DNA of 64,000 nt from assembly GCA_011250595.1 (NCBI GenBank), contig JAANMP010000012.1, positions 1 through 64,000 on the forward strand, read 5' to 3'. The DNA is from Bacillus sp. MM2020_1 (lineage in GTDB: Bacteria; Bacillota; Bacilli; Bacillales; Cytobacillaceae). Of the stretch, positions 1-9,904 are shown one piece after another. The position numbers and the translations under genes were made by a program. Below the pieces are notes generated by a model. That model was given only the letters and a program-made list of their open reading frames with translations. It was not told where the DNA came from and ran no database searches. Position 1 is the stretch's first letter; each line of letters opens with the position of its first letter.

Positions 1-54
1 ATTAAAATTGCAAAATAATTAATAAATATACATTAATATCATCATTTTCGCAAG

Positions 55-85
55 AAAAAAAGCCAAATCTATTTACGATTTGACC
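55..85 (-). terminator. Rho-independent terminator of brxB
   Basis: Read on the minus strand, an 8-bp stem (GTCAAATC/GATTTGGC with one G-U pair) closes a 7-base loop and is followed by a run of seven T. It lies just past the brxB stop. Confidence 0.75.
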
Positions 86-101
86 TTTTCGTATTCATTT
101 A

Positions 102-539
102 TTATACTTCTTCACAATATTCATCAAATTCTTTTTGAAGCTTTGCAACCACTGTTGCAGGGTCATAGCCTTCAATTTGATGTCTTTCGACCATTGTGAT
201 AATCTCTCCGTCTTTCAATAATGCAAAGGAAGGAGAAGATGGAGGAAATCCTGTAAAATAACTTCTTGCCTTCTCCGTTGCCTCTTTATCCTGCCCGGCA
301 AAAACCGTGACAAGGTGATCCGGACGCTTATCATAATGAAGGGCATGGGCTGCTGCAGGACGTGCAACGCCACCGGCACAACCACATACAGAATTAATCA
401 TTACCAACGTTGTCCCTTTTTGCTCTAGTGCTTCCTCAACATCACCAGGTGTTTTCAACTCTTTATATCCGGCAGACACGATCTCTTGACGTGCCTGATT
501 AACAACATCATTCATAAAAAAATTAAAATCCATGCTCAT
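102..539 (-). CDS. brxB: Bacilliredoxin BrxB (YqiW/YphP family)
   Basis: A cytoplasmic thiol-disulfide protein that removes bacillithiol from S-bacillithiolated proteins. The 145-aa length is that of the family. The signature CGC motif lies in V-C-G-C-A-G-G at Cys52 and Cys54, where the first Cys is the attacking thiol in characterised bacilliredoxins. I place the start at the ATG at 539 (MSMDF), because AAGGAG lies 8 nt upstream; the in-frame GTG at 548 overlaps that ribosome binding site. The gene has its own terminator. In B. subtilis the homologue yqiW is also close to the bkd genes, so the position is ancestral. Confidence 0.93.
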   Translation of the reverse strand: MSMDFNFFMNDVVNQARQEIVSAGYKELKTPGDVEEALEQKGTTLVMINSVCGCAGGVARPAAAHALHYDKRPDHLVTVFAGQDKEATEKARSYFTGFPPSSPSFALLKDGEIITMVERHQIEGYDPATVVAKLQKEFDEYCEEV

Positions 540-636
540 TAAATTCACTCCTTAAATTTATAGCTATAACTACATATTAACAGTAAAAATGTTTGATTAT
601 CAACTATCAAGAAATAAATTTCCTTATTAATTAAAT

Positions 637-671
637 AAAGACAGAGAGCAATATTTTAACTCTCTGTCTTT
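637..671 (-). terminator. Terminator downstream of the lipoprotein gene
   Basis: Perfect 12-bp inverted repeat AAAGACAGAGAG/CTCTCTGTCTTT around an 11-base loop, followed by a T-rich stretch on the minus strand. Confidence 0.75.
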
Positions 672-681
672 GTTTACCACT

Positions 682-2013
682 TTATTTTTTCTCACTTTTA
701 AATGTTACAGACACACGAGTACTTTCCGCCTTTTTCGAACGAATAATACTTACATAAACTTTACCAGATTTTTTCCCTATTTGTTTTACAGATAAAGTAA
801 CGGTTGAGCCTGTTGACTGCTTTCCAGCTAACGGTATTCCACTCGTGCTGTAAATCTTTATTACATCACCTTTTCTAATACCCTTAACTGTTATCGTATC
901 TAGTTTTTTTCCGTAGTTGTTGATCACCCTGACTTGTGAAGTCTTCAATGCTTTGGAAGGCTCATACATAAAGGAGGACATAACGGAATATAGAACACTA
1001 TGCCGTTTATCTAATGTCGCCATAACCTGTTCAGGGGTTGCATCGGCTTTAAGGAAACTTGTATATTTTATCTTTGAAGCTATTACCTTTTTATTGATAT
1101 TCCAGGTTTCGTTTGTGATTCTTACGGTGACCCCAGTTAGGCCATCAGCATCTGGAATACTGCCAATAGTTAGTACGGATGATGATTTTCTCTCGTAAAA
1201 TTTTTTGTCTAAGAAAAGATCAGTTTTGAAATTGTTCTTCTTAGTTAACAAAGAAGAGTATTCCGGTTTTTTAAGTTCTGGTAAGATTTCTGTCTTGACC
1301 TGCTGAATTCCATTTTTAAAATCTTCCGTAGTAATCGCAGTAGTTTCTCCTGCTGACTTACTAAGTTCATTTATTGCATTAACAATTTCTTGGATTGACT
1401 TTTCATCTTTTAATAAATTATTAAGGAATGTTTCCAGTAGTTTAGGAATTTCATTCGCAAATACTTCAGCATGGACTTTATGTCCAGTAACTTTAGCACC
1501 ATGTACTTTTTCTGTTATATTATTTTTTACTGTTAGGTGTGCAGGAAATGGATTAGGTAAATTTTTGACTACAGGAGCAAGTAGTTTTGTTTGCAAATCT
1601 TTGATTAATTGATCATTTGGTGTACTACTATTATCGATAGAAATTCGAATTGGTTTCTTGGCATTATCAAGCAAAAGAACCACTTGTTTTTTATCCATAT
1701 ATAAACGGAATTGAATTTTCCCTTTTTGCTTAAGAGTTAGATTTCCCGTCATTGATACTGTGCTGCTATCTTGCATTTTTGTTTGAAATTCTACCTTAGC
1801 ATTATCAAGAAGGTTGAGTACTTTTAGGAAATCTTTATCTGTTACTTTTGATTTAGTGTATTTCAAATCAAGTGTAGCTGTGGTTTTACTTTCAGCGGAA
1901 TTTATCTTGGAATTGCTCAGGATCATCTTATTCAGATCTACGCCTTTAACCGCTTGACAACCTGTAATAAATAATACAGATGCCATGATTACGAGTATGA
2001 ATTTTTTTATCAT
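682..2013 (-). CDS. Predicted secreted lipoprotein, function unknown
   Basis: A 443-aa protein with a clear lipoprotein signal: basic start, hydrophobic stretch and lipobox ITGC with Cys19, so it should be anchored on the outer face of the membrane. The long middle part (about 40-330) is rich in Lys, Thr and Ser and alternates polar and hydrophobic residues, as expected of a beta-rich fold. It resembles in general style the large mycobacterial LppX-like or DUF6612-like lipoproteins, but I cannot assign it. The last 75 residues have an Ig-like or SbsA-like pattern (short strands with G-D-V-I and G-K-V-Y-V motifs), perhaps for cell-wall or polymer contact. It appears monocistronic, with GGAGAG before the ATG and its own terminator. 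Confidence 0.7.
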   Translation of the reverse strand: MIKKFILVIMASVLFITGCQAVKGVDLNKMILSNSKINSAESKTTATLDLKYTKSKVTDKDFLKVLNLLDNAKVEFQTKMQDSSTVSMTGNLTLKQKGKIQFRLYMDKKQVVLLLDNAKKPIRISIDNSSTPNDQLIKDLQTKLLAPVVKNLPNPFPAHLTVKNNITEKVHGAKVTGHKVHAEVFANEIPKLLETFLNNLLKDEKSIQEIVNAINELSKSAGETTAITTEDFKNGIQQVKTEILPELKKPEYSSLLTKKNNFKTDLFLDKKFYERKSSSVLTIGSIPDADGLTGVTVRITNETWNINKKVIASKIKYTSFLKADATPEQVMATLDKRHSVLYSVMSSFMYEPSKALKTSQVRVINNYGKKLDTITVKGIRKGDVIKIYSTSGIPLAGKQSTGSTVTLSVKQIGKKSGKVYVSIIRSKKAESTRVSVTFKSEKK

Positions 2014-2217
2014 TTTACACTCTCCACACGATTCATTTTTTTATTACTCTTGAATTTCCCCCTATGTATATCATCTTCCTATCTTATCATTCCACCATTC
2101 TATTTTTTATGTTTAGTAAACTAGCATATCACACTATAAATATTACCATTTTTCGCAAGAATAGGAAGTGTATTTATTGGCAAATTTACTACTTTTTAAT
2201 AACTTTTTAAATAATAA

Positions 2218-2242
2218 GAAAAAGACGGAAATCCTTCCCGCC
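2218..2242 (-). terminator. Terminator of the mutA-mutB-meaB unit
   Basis: On the minus strand an 8-bp stem (GGCGGGAA/TTTCCGTC, two G-U pairs) with a 3-base loop precedes TTTTT, about 25 nt past the meaB stop. Confidence 0.65.
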
Positions 2243-2265
2243 CATAGTTTAAAGAAGTAGCCTTG

Positions 2266-3387
2266 TTAGTTTTTATTTAAAAAAATATTAAATAGACTTT
2301 CAACAGTAGAAGCTACCGTCTTTTCTCCTATAATAACTTCATTCTCTGATTTTGGAAGCATATTCATAATTACAGGATGGTGATAAAAATGATAGTGCAA
2401 CCGATCAGAAATCATACCATGAAGCCATTCTTTTGCTTGGGAACTACGCCTTTCTTCCAAGGTCCCTGAGGATTTCCCTGCCTTTTCAAATGATTGTATA
2501 ATATCCCAAATCTCATCAATCCCATCTCTTGTCAATGATGAACATGTATAGGCTTTTGGTGCCCAACCTTTAGTTGCAGGATGTAGAAAATGAAGGATTC
2601 GGTTATACTCTTTTCTAGTTTGTTCTGCTGCCTGTTTGTTTGCTCCATCTGCCTTATGAACAAGGATGGCATCCGCAAGTTCGATAATCCCCTTTTTCAT
2701 CCCCTGCAATTCATCCCCTGCACCCGTAAGGACCAGCAGCATGAAGAAATCTATCATATCTCTGATAATCACTTCACTTTGCCCCACACCGACGGTTTCG
2801 ATTAAGATGACATCAAAACCAGCCGCCTCACAAATTAACATGGTTTCTCTCGTTTTCCGATGAACTCCGCCCAGTTTTCCTGCTGTAGGTGAAGGGCGGA
2901 TAAAGGCCCTTGGGTTCCTTGACAATTGCTCCATCCTTGTTTTGTCACCCAAGATACTGCCGCCGCTAAGGCTGGAGCTTGGGTCAATCGCTAATACGGC
3001 TACCCGATGTCCTAAACTGCAAAGGTACATTCCAAAGGTCTCGATAAATGTACTTTTCCCTGCACCTGGTACACCTGTGATTCCAATTCGGATGGCATTA
3101 CCGCTCTTAGGCAAGAGTTTCTGCAAAAGCTGCTGAGCTTTTTGAAAATGATGTTCAGCATTACTTTCTACTAGTGTAATCGCCCTTGCTAAAAGACTCC
3201 TATCACCCTTTAACACCCCATCATAGAGGTCATCGACAGTTGGTTCGAGTGTTCTTCGTTTTTGAAAGCGTACATTTTTTTGAATGGAAGCGCTCTGGTC
3301 ATCATGCTCAAGACCTTTTCTGACAACACTGGAGCATTTATCTGGTTGATTCGGGTCGCTCCATTCCGGCTTGTGATCAGTGGCCAT
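2266..3387 (-). CDS. meaB: Methylmalonyl-CoA mutase-associated GTPase MeaB (ArgK family)
   Basis: A G3E-type P-loop GTPase that chaperones methylmalonyl-CoA mutase: it gates loading of adenosylcobalamin and ejects damaged cofactor. The 373-aa product has Walker A GVPGAGKST at about residue 104, a switch region with D-P-S-S-S, the E-T-V-G-V-G-Q-S motif of the ArgK/MeaB family and a base-recognition H-K-A-D-G motif. About 80 residues precede the GTPase core, longer than the E. coli ArgK N-terminus; I see no domain in them. The ATG overlaps the mutB stop by one base (TAATG), so the two are translationally coupled. Confidence 0.93.
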   Translation of the reverse strand: MATDHKPEWSDPNQPDKCSSVVRKGLEHDDQSASIQKNVRFQKRRTLEPTVDDLYDGVLKGDRSLLARAITLVESNAEHHFQKAQQLLQKLLPKSGNAIRIGITGVPGAGKSTFIETFGMYLCSLGHRVAVLAIDPSSSLSGGSILGDKTRMEQLSRNPRAFIRPSPTAGKLGGVHRKTRETMLICEAAGFDVILIETVGVGQSEVIIRDMIDFFMLLVLTGAGDELQGMKKGIIELADAILVHKADGANKQAAEQTRKEYNRILHFLHPATKGWAPKAYTCSSLTRDGIDEIWDIIQSFEKAGKSSGTLEERRSSQAKEWLHGMISDRLHYHFYHHPVIMNMLPKSENEVIIGEKTVASTVESLFNIFLNKN

Positions 3388-5585
3388 TATTGGTCCACTT
3401 CCTCATAGCCGAGTTTGCTATAAATCTCCTTGACTACCTTCTGAGCCGCTACTGGAATAATCGTACCCGGTCCAAAGATGGCAGATGCACCGTGGTCAAA
3501 TAAAAATTGGTAATCCTGCGCAGGGATAACGCCGCCAATGACAACTAAAATATCCTCTCGATCCAGTCTTTTTAATTCCTCTACTAATTGCGGAAGAAGC
3601 GTTTTATGTCCAGCCGCAAGCGAACTGATGCCTATAACATGTACATCATTTTCAACCGCCTGCAAAGCAGTTTCTTCAGGTGTTTGAAATAATGGTCCAA
3701 TATCCACATCAAACCCAAGGTCAGCGAAAGCCGTCGCAATTACTTTGGCGCCGCGGTCATGGCCATCCTGACCCATTTTTGCAATCAGTATTCTTGGTCT
3801 TCTGCCTTCATTTTCCAGGAATTCATCGGTCATTTTTTTCACTTCAACAATTTCTTCTTCGTTGCTAAAAGCGGTACTATACACGCCGCTAATCGAACGA
3901 ATCACGGCTTTATGTCTACTCGCAACCTGTTCAATTGCATCGGAAATTTCTCCAAGTGTCGCTCTCGCTCTTGCTGCTTGGACAGCCAATTCTAATAAGT
4001 TCTGCTCACCGGTTTCTGCAGCTTTCGTTAATGCAATTAGCGTTTCATTAACTTTCTGGTCATCTCGGTCTGCTTTTAATGCATTTAATTTTTCAATTTG
4101 TTTTAACCGTACAGCTGTATTATCAATATCTAAGATATCAATTGCTTCTTCCTTTTCTAATCGATACCGATTCACTCCGATAATCGTTTCCTTCCCGGAA
4201 TCAATTTGTGCTTGTCTTCTCGCAGCTGCTTCTTCAATTCTCATCTTTGGCAGTCCGGTTTCAATTGCCTTAGCCATCCCACCGAGACTTTCAATTTCTT
4301 CGATGTGTGTCCATGCTCTTTTAACCAATTCATCCGTTAACTTTTCAACGTAGTATGAGCCTGCCCACGGATCAATGACATTGGTAATCCCCGTTTCCTC
4401 TTGTAAAAACAGTTGCGTGTTCCGGGCAATCCGTGCCGAAAAATCTGTTGGCAGTGCAATGGCTTCATCCAAGGCGTTTGTATGCAGGGATTGGGTATGT
4501 CCCATCGCGGCAGCATGTGCCTCTATCAAAGTACGGGTGACATTATTAAACGGATCTTGCTCTGTCAAACTCCAACCGGATGTTTGCGAATGAGTCCGTA
4601 ACACTAATGATTTTTCATTGGCTGGATGAAAAGATTTCATCATTTTTGCCCAAATTAAACGAGCGGCACGCATTTTTGCTACTTCCATGAAGTAATTCAT
4701 CCCAATTGCCCAGAAAAAGGACAATCTTGGCGCAAATGAGTCGATTTCGATTCCAGCCATAAGTCCCGTCCGTACGTATTCCAAGCCATCCGCAAGCGTG
4801 TAAGCCAGTTCTAAATCTGCTGGTGCTCCCGCCTCTTGCATGTGATAACCGGAAATACTAATACTATTAAACTTTGGCATGTATTTGGACGTATACTCAA
4901 AAATATCCGCTATTATTTTCATCGACATTTCTGGAGGATAAATATAAGTATTTCGGACCATATATTCTTTTAAAATATCATTTTGAATCGTACCGGCGAG
5001 TTTCTCCTTACTTACCCCTTGTTCCTCAGCTGTCACGATGAAAAAAGCAAGAATCGGCAGAACCGCCCCGTTCATGGTCATCGAAACGGACATTTGATCC
5101 AATGGTATCCCCTCAAACAACGTCTTCATATCAAGGATCGAATCAATGGCCACCCCTGCTTTACCGACATCACCAACCACTCGCGGATGATCGGAGTCAT
5201 AGCCACGGTGGGTGGCTAAATCAAAGGCAACCGATAATCCCTTTTGCCCCATCGCTAGATTCCTTCGATAAAAGGCATTGCTTTCCTCTGCCGTCGAAAA
5301 GCCTGCATATTGTCTAACGGTCCACGGCCGCTTCACATACATTGTTGGATAAGGACCTCTCGTATAAGGAGGCAGCCCCGGAAGATTACCGATATGCTCA
5401 AGTTCTTCACGATCTTCTTTTGTATAAAGCGGTTTTAACTTGATTTGTTCATTAGTCTCGAACAATAAATCTGCAATGGTGGTATTTATTTCTTGCTGTA
5501 CTTTTTGCTGCCACTCTTCTTTGGTCATAAATCTTTGTTCATCAAATAAAGCGATATTTTGAAAATCAGGCGTTTGTTTCTTCAA
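3387..5585 (-). CDS. mutB: Methylmalonyl-CoA mutase, large (catalytic) subunit
   Basis: Isomerises (R)-methylmalonyl-CoA to succinyl-CoA by an adenosylcobalamin radical mechanism. The 732-aa protein has the N-terminal TIM barrel with the substrate-tunnel sequence Y-P-T-M-Y and the conserved R-Q-Y-A-G-F stretch. The C-terminal cobalamin-binding Rossmann domain starts near residue 600 and carries D-G-H-D-R-G, in which the His is the lower ligand of cobalt, followed by G-x-x-F-Q-T-P. Length and motifs are full. The start overlaps the end of mutA by 20 bases. Propionyl-CoA carboxylase and the epimerase, needed to supply the substrate, are not in this window. Confidence 0.96.
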   Translation of the reverse strand: MKKQTPDFQNIALFDEQRFMTKEEWQQKVQQEINTTIADLLFETNEQIKLKPLYTKEDREELEHIGNLPGLPPYTRGPYPTMYVKRPWTVRQYAGFSTAEESNAFYRRNLAMGQKGLSVAFDLATHRGYDSDHPRVVGDVGKAGVAIDSILDMKTLFEGIPLDQMSVSMTMNGAVLPILAFFIVTAEEQGVSKEKLAGTIQNDILKEYMVRNTYIYPPEMSMKIIADIFEYTSKYMPKFNSISISGYHMQEAGAPADLELAYTLADGLEYVRTGLMAGIEIDSFAPRLSFFWAIGMNYFMEVAKMRAARLIWAKMMKSFHPANEKSLVLRTHSQTSGWSLTEQDPFNNVTRTLIEAHAAAMGHTQSLHTNALDEAIALPTDFSARIARNTQLFLQEETGITNVIDPWAGSYYVEKLTDELVKRAWTHIEEIESLGGMAKAIETGLPKMRIEEAAARRQAQIDSGKETIIGVNRYRLEKEEAIDILDIDNTAVRLKQIEKLNALKADRDDQKVNETLIALTKAAETGEQNLLELAVQAARARATLGEISDAIEQVASRHKAVIRSISGVYSTAFSNEEEIVEVKKMTDEFLENEGRRPRILIAKMGQDGHDRGAKVIATAFADLGFDVDIGPLFQTPEETALQAVENDVHVIGISSLAAGHKTLLPQLVEELKRLDREDILVVIGGVIPAQDYQFLFDHGASAIFGPGTIIPVAAQKVVKEIYSKLGYEEVDQ

Positions 5586-7464
5586 CCTTACTCACCTCCA
5601 ACTCGTTAAGGATTGCTGTAAGCGTTTCGTAGCAATTGTTTTTTATATGGATAAACTCTTTAATACCTGCCTTTAGCCATTGCTCTTGTTTTTCTTTTTC
5701 TGGAAGGCCCGCTAAGTAAAAAGTCAGCTCAGGGAATTCAGTTTTTAGCGCCGTTAGGATTTCATAACCGATGATTTCGTACTGGTCATCCGTTCCACAA
5801 AAGCAATAGTACTTCGTTGGATGTTCTAAAACGAATTGTCTGGCACTATCTATAGACAAAATAGGTTTACTTTCGGCTGCTTTCAAACCACCTGCTGCAA
5901 GAAACCCCTTCATAAAATCCAGTCTTGCTTTATGCTGCTTTAAACCACCCAGACAAATCATCCCTACAGTCGGCTTTGAGCCAAATTTCCCTTCGAGATA
6001 AGAAGCCTTACTTCTCAACTCTTCAAATGGTACCGACAATCTAAGGTCCGGGATGGCCTCCACTTTTACAAACGAATATTCCTTTTGAGTAAAATATGAA
6101 TTTTTCACTTGTGTTTTTTGATACGTAACTATTTCATCCAGATTCGCGTAGACATTCGTTCCAACAATGCTTTTCTTTCTTGTTTGAACATCGTGATTCT
6201 TTTTTTGATAAACTTTAGCAATCTCTTGCTGCAGCCAACTAGATTTTAAAACTTCTAGAATGCCGCCTTTGGCTTCAATTGTTTGAAAAAATCCCCATGC
6301 TTTTTCGGCCAAGTTATTGGTTAGTTCTTCTACATACCAAGAACCCCCTGCAGGGTCAATAACTTTTTTGAGATGTGCTTCTTCCTTCAAAAGAAGTTGA
6401 ATATTTCTAGCAATTCTTTCCGAAACTGAAGTGGACCCGGTGAGCTCATCGAATGGACTCACATGTAAGTATTGAATGCCCCCAACAACAGCCGCAAAAG
6501 CTTCATCTCCGGCACGCAGAAGGTTTACATGCGGGTCATTGATTGTTTTGGTGAATGATGAGGTTTCAGCAGCAATATGCATCCTGCTCTTATCATCAGG
6601 AGCTCCGTATACATTGCTAATTCGATTCCAAAGGATTCGTGCCGCACGAAGTTTTGCGATTTCCATGAAAAAGTTTCCGCCAATCGAGAATTGAAAAATC
6701 ATTTTTTCAAAAATTTCATCGAGTTCCAGTCCCACATCCTGAATGTTCTCAAGGTAAAATAATCCTTCGGCCATTGCGATACCAAGTTCTTGATCGGCGC
6801 TTGCCCCGCCACGATGATAAGGAGCAGTATCAATTAGAATGGTACGCAAGTTAGGAAACTTCTCATTTGAACGGGCAATGTTCTTAACCCAATCATTTAT
6901 AAATTCCTCAGAAATACACCCTTCTTCAGCAAAAATGGCAACCGGGTCAGCTCCAATATATCCACTGACTTTGTCAAAGGCCCCATCTTGTTCAACTATT
7001 CTTTCTAATTCAGCTAGAAAAGAAATTTGCCGGCCTTTTGCGTTAATCGAAAATGGGTATTTGCGATAGGATTCAGCTAACACTTTCGCTAGATTTGTTT
7101 CCGTAATTAACAAATTCTTTGAGACATCAAATGTTATTGCTGTTTGGCCTTTATCAAACGATTGATTGAGTTTTTGCTGCAACTCTTCCACCGTTTCATA
7201 GGAAAGCTGTTGGGCGACCACCCAGTCATTCGTCAAGTAACCTAACGGATAGATCCCTCTTCTAAAATCTGAACCACCCGGATAATCAGATACTGGATTC
7301 TCATCTTGATCTGTATAAAGCGGTTTCAAAATAATGTTTTCATATGTAGTAGTTTGTAAGGATTCAACCGTTTTTCCCTTTAATGATTGCTCGGCTTTTG
7401 CTTTCCATTCAAGTGTGGTACATGAAGGAAAAGCCTGATTTTTAATTGTTTCCAAACTGTTCAT
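5566..7464 (-). CDS. mutA: Methylmalonyl-CoA mutase, small subunit
   Basis: The 632-aa partner of MutB. It has the same two-domain layout, but the B12 domain lacks the D-x-H-x-x-G cobalt ligand: where MutB has D-G-H-D-R-G, this protein has C-L-G-G-L-K-Q-H. That is usual for the non-catalytic subunit of the heterodimer. The barrel part keeps family patterns such as [17 protein letters not shown]. The ATG lies 6 nt after AAGGA in a purine-rich stretch. A likely sigma-A promoter and the bkd terminator lie in the 127-bp gap upstream, so the mut genes can be transcribed on their own or by read-through from bkd. Confidence 0.95.
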   Translation of the reverse strand: MNSLETIKNQAFPSCTTLEWKAKAEQSLKGKTVESLQTTTYENIILKPLYTDQDENPVSDYPGGSDFRRGIYPLGYLTNDWVVAQQLSYETVEELQQKLNQSFDKGQTAITFDVSKNLLITETNLAKVLAESYRKYPFSINAKGRQISFLAELERIVEQDGAFDKVSGYIGADPVAIFAEEGCISEEFINDWVKNIARSNEKFPNLRTILIDTAPYHRGGASADQELGIAMAEGLFYLENIQDVGLELDEIFEKMIFQFSIGGNFFMEIAKLRAARILWNRISNVYGAPDDKSRMHIAAETSSFTKTINDPHVNLLRAGDEAFAAVVGGIQYLHVSPFDELTGSTSVSERIARNIQLLLKEEAHLKKVIDPAGGSWYVEELTNNLAEKAWGFFQTIEAKGGILEVLKSSWLQQEIAKVYQKKNHDVQTRKKSIVGTNVYANLDEIVTYQKTQVKNSYFTQKEYSFVKVEAIPDLRLSVPFEELRSKASYLEGKFGSKPTVGMICLGGLKQHKARLDFMKGFLAAGGLKAAESKPILSIDSARQFVLEHPTKYYCFCGTDDQYEIIGYEILTALKTEFPELTFYLAGLPEKEKQEQWLKAGIKEFIHIKNNCYETLTAILNELEVSKVEETNA

Positions 7465-7516
7465 CCCCCTTCCTTGTACTAATTAAAACAAAATTCGAAT
7501 AATTCTACTAAATACT

Positions 7517-7545
7517 ATTTTATGGTACAAATACAATTCTAGCAA
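7517..7545 (-). promoter_or_regulatory. Candidate sigma-A promoter of mutA
   Basis: TTGCTA, a 17-bp spacer and TAAAAT on the minus strand, downstream of the bkdB terminator and about 55 bp before the mutA start. Confidence 0.5.
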
Positions 7546-7546
7546 T

Positions 7547-7583
7547 CAAAAACAAACAACCGCTGCCAAGTTTGGAAGCGGTT
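7547..7583 (-). terminator. Terminator at the end of the bkd operon
   Basis: A 7-bp stem AACCGCT/AGCGGTT closes a 12-base loop, with GTTTGTTTTT following on the minus strand, right after bkdB. Confidence 0.75.
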
Positions 7584-7591
7584 GTGATGTG

Positions 7592-8890
7592 TTAATAAAT
7601 CGAAGTAGTTGATTTTGAAGTGTTTTCTAAGATTTCCTTCACACGTTGCAGGAATCGGCCGCAAACAAGCCCATCTAATACTCTGTGATCTAGTGACATA
7701 CATAAATTCACGATGTCTCGCACAGCAATCATTCCATTATTCATGACAACTGGACGTTTAACAATGGACTCCACTTGCAATATAGCTGCCTGAGGGTAAT
7801 TAATGATCCCCATTGATTGCACTGATCCAAAAGAACCTGTGTTGTTTACAGTAAAGGTTCCGCCTTGCATATCATCTGATTTTAGCTTACCTGTTCTCAC
7901 TTTTCCGGCAAGTTCAGAGATTTCACGAGCGATTCCCTTGATTGTTTTTTCATCTGCCTGTTTAATCACAGGAACATAAAGAGCATCATCTGTTGCCACT
8001 GCAATCGAAATATTGATATCCTTCTTTTGGATGATTTTATCTCCTGCCCACATCGAATTGATTTGTGGGTATTCTTTTAATGCTTGTGCAACGGCTTTAA
8101 CAAAGAAAGCAAAGAAAGTTAAATTGAAGCCTTCCTTTTTCTTAAAATCGTCTTTTAGAGAGTTACGATATTCCACCAAATTAGTGGCATCGACTTCAAT
8201 CATTGTCCAGGCGTGTGGTGCTTCGTGTTTACTCCGCAGCATATTCGCAGCAATCGCTTTACGGATGCCTGTCACAGGGATTTCAATATCACCAACTGCA
8301 ACCGGGATATTGACTGCAGGTGCAGGGGTTGTTGGAGTAGAAACCGGTTGAACCGCTTCTTGTTTTGGGGCCTGCACGACAGCTGGTTCTATAGCAGCCT
8401 CTACAATTTGTCCTGCAACCGGAATAGTTCCTGATTCAATTAATTTCAAGAGATCTTTTCTGGTAATCCGTCCACCAGCCCCGGTGCCTGACACCTTAGT
8501 TAAATCAATGCCATGTTCTTGAGAAATTTTTAGAACAGCAGGTGAGTACCGAGCCTTGTTTCCTTGGTCTACTGGTTCTGCACTTTCTGTACTATTTGTT
8601 GAAGGGGCAACACTTGTTATTGCTGCAGGTGCATCTTGGGCCGTTCCACCTTCCATTTCAATCGTGCAAACTATTTCACCAACTGCTAAGGTTTCGCCTT
8701 CCTCCGCAATTAGCTCCTTAATTACACCCGTAAAGGAGGATGGGACTTCCGCATTCACCTTATCTGTCATTACCTCTGCAAGTGGGTCGTATTTATTTAC
8801 TTTATCGCCAACCGATACGAGCCATTTACTAATCGTACCTTCGGTGACACTTTCCCCTAACTGAGGCATTTTGATTTGTTCAATTACCAC
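7592..8890 (-). CDS. bkdB: Branched-chain alpha-keto acid dehydrogenase E2 (lipoamide acyltransferase)
   Basis: Transfers the acyl group from E1 to CoA, giving isobutyryl-, isovaleryl- and 2-methylbutyryl-CoA for degradation and as primers for branched fatty acids. The 432 aa run in the usual order. A lipoyl domain has the modified Lys in M-T-D-K-V-N-A near residue 43. A Pro/Ala/Thr-rich linker and a peripheral-subunit-binding domain (about 113-150, S-P-A-V-L-K-I-S) follow. After a second flexible linker comes the catalytic domain, ending in D-H-R-V-L-D-G with the active His. It is the last gene of the ptb-to-bkdB operon. Confidence 0.96.
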   Translation of the reverse strand: MVIEQIKMPQLGESVTEGTISKWLVSVGDKVNKYDPLAEVMTDKVNAEVPSSFTGVIKELIAEEGETLAVGEIVCTIEMEGGTAQDAPAAITSVAPSTNSTESAEPVDQGNKARYSPAVLKISQEHGIDLTKVSGTGAGGRITRKDLLKLIESGTIPVAGQIVEAAIEPAVVQAPKQEAVQPVSTPTTPAPAVNIPVAVGDIEIPVTGIRKAIAANMLRSKHEAPHAWTMIEVDATNLVEYRNSLKDDFKKKEGFNLTFFAFFVKAVAQALKEYPQINSMWAGDKIIQKKDINISIAVATDDALYVPVIKQADEKTIKGIAREISELAGKVRTGKLKSDDMQGGTFTVNNTGSFGSVQSMGIINYPQAAILQVESIVKRPVVMNNGMIAVRDIVNLCMSLDHRVLDGLVCGRFLQRVKEILENTSKSTTSIY

Positions 8891-8908
8891 TTTTTCACCC
8901 TCCTTTTC

Positions 8909-9892
8909 CTAGTACTCAGCTAGCTCGCGCATAGCTTTTTCAACTTTATCCGGATTGACCATAAAGAATTTTTCCATTGTTGGAGAATATGGCATTGCTG
9001 GTACATCTGGTCCGGCTAAGCGCATAATTGGTGCATCTAACTCAAATAAGCAATTTTCAGCGATTATCGCAGCGACTTCGCTAATAATGCTGCCTTCTTT
9101 TGTATCCTCTGTAACAAGTAGGACTTTTCCAGTTTTTGAAGCAGCCTCAATAATCGCTTCTTTATCAAGGGGATAGACCGTTCGCAAATCAAGAATATGC
9201 GCAGAAATTCCATCCTTCGCTAATTTTTCAGCAGCTTGAAGGGCAAAATGAATACATAGACCATAAGTAATAACGGTAATATCATCGCCTTCTCGCTTTA
9301 CATCCGCCTTTCCGATTGGAACAGTGTAATCCTCCGTCGGAACCTCACCTTTAATTAATCGGTAGGCACGTTTATGTTCGAAAAATAATACCGGATCATT
9401 GTCACGAACAGCTGCTTTTAACAGTCCTTTCGCATCATATGGTGTGGATGGCATTACAATTTTCAATCCGGGCTGATTAGCGAATATAGCTTCAACAGAT
9501 TGTGAATGGTAGAGTGCACCATGGACACCGCCGCCGTAAGGAGCGCGAATAACCATCGGACAACTCCAGTCGTTATTGGAACGATAGCGGATTTTTGCTG
9601 CTTCCGAGATAATTTGATTTATAGCAGGCATTATAAAGTCGGCAAATTGCATTTCAGCAATCGGTCGCATCCCATACATCGCTGCACCGATTCCTACCCC
9701 CGCAATCGCTGATTCGGCAAGCGGAGTATCAATCACCCGCTCTTCTCCAAATTGTTCGTACAATCCTTGCGTCGCCTTAAAAACACCGCCTTTTAGGCCC
9801 ACATCTTCGCCAAGAACAAACACCCTTGGATCTCGTTCCATTTCTTCTCGCATTGCCATTGTGATTGAATCAATATATGAAATTATCGCCAT
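8909..9892 (-). CDS. bkdAB: Branched-chain alpha-keto acid dehydrogenase E1, beta subunit
   Basis: The beta chain of the thiamine-diphosphate-dependent E1 that decarboxylates the keto acids of Leu, Ile and Val. At 327 aa it has family length, with G-E-D-V-G-x-x-G-G-V-F near residue 27, D-T-P-L-A-E-S-A-I, and the transketolase C-terminal domain from about 200. It is 12 nt downstream of bkdAA and 18 nt upstream of bkdB, so the three are co-transcribed. Confidence 0.96.
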   Translation of the reverse strand: MAIISYIDSITMAMREEMERDPRVFVLGEDVGLKGGVFKATQGLYEQFGEERVIDTPLAESAIAGVGIGAAMYGMRPIAEMQFADFIMPAINQIISEAAKIRYRSNNDWSCPMVIRAPYGGGVHGALYHSQSVEAIFANQPGLKIVMPSTPYDAKGLLKAAVRDNDPVLFFEHKRAYRLIKGEVPTEDYTVPIGKADVKREGDDITVITYGLCIHFALQAAEKLAKDGISAHILDLRTVYPLDKEAIIEAASKTGKVLLVTEDTKEGSIISEVAAIIAENCLFELDAPIMRLAGPDVPAMPYSPTMEKFFMVNPDKVEKAMRELAEY

Positions 9893-9904
9893 GTTTCATC
9901 CCCC

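Noticed and set aside
3862-4353. Plus-strand frame of 163 codons opposite mutB
   Set aside because: Shadow of the real gene; its composition follows the antisense of MutB and there is no start signal.
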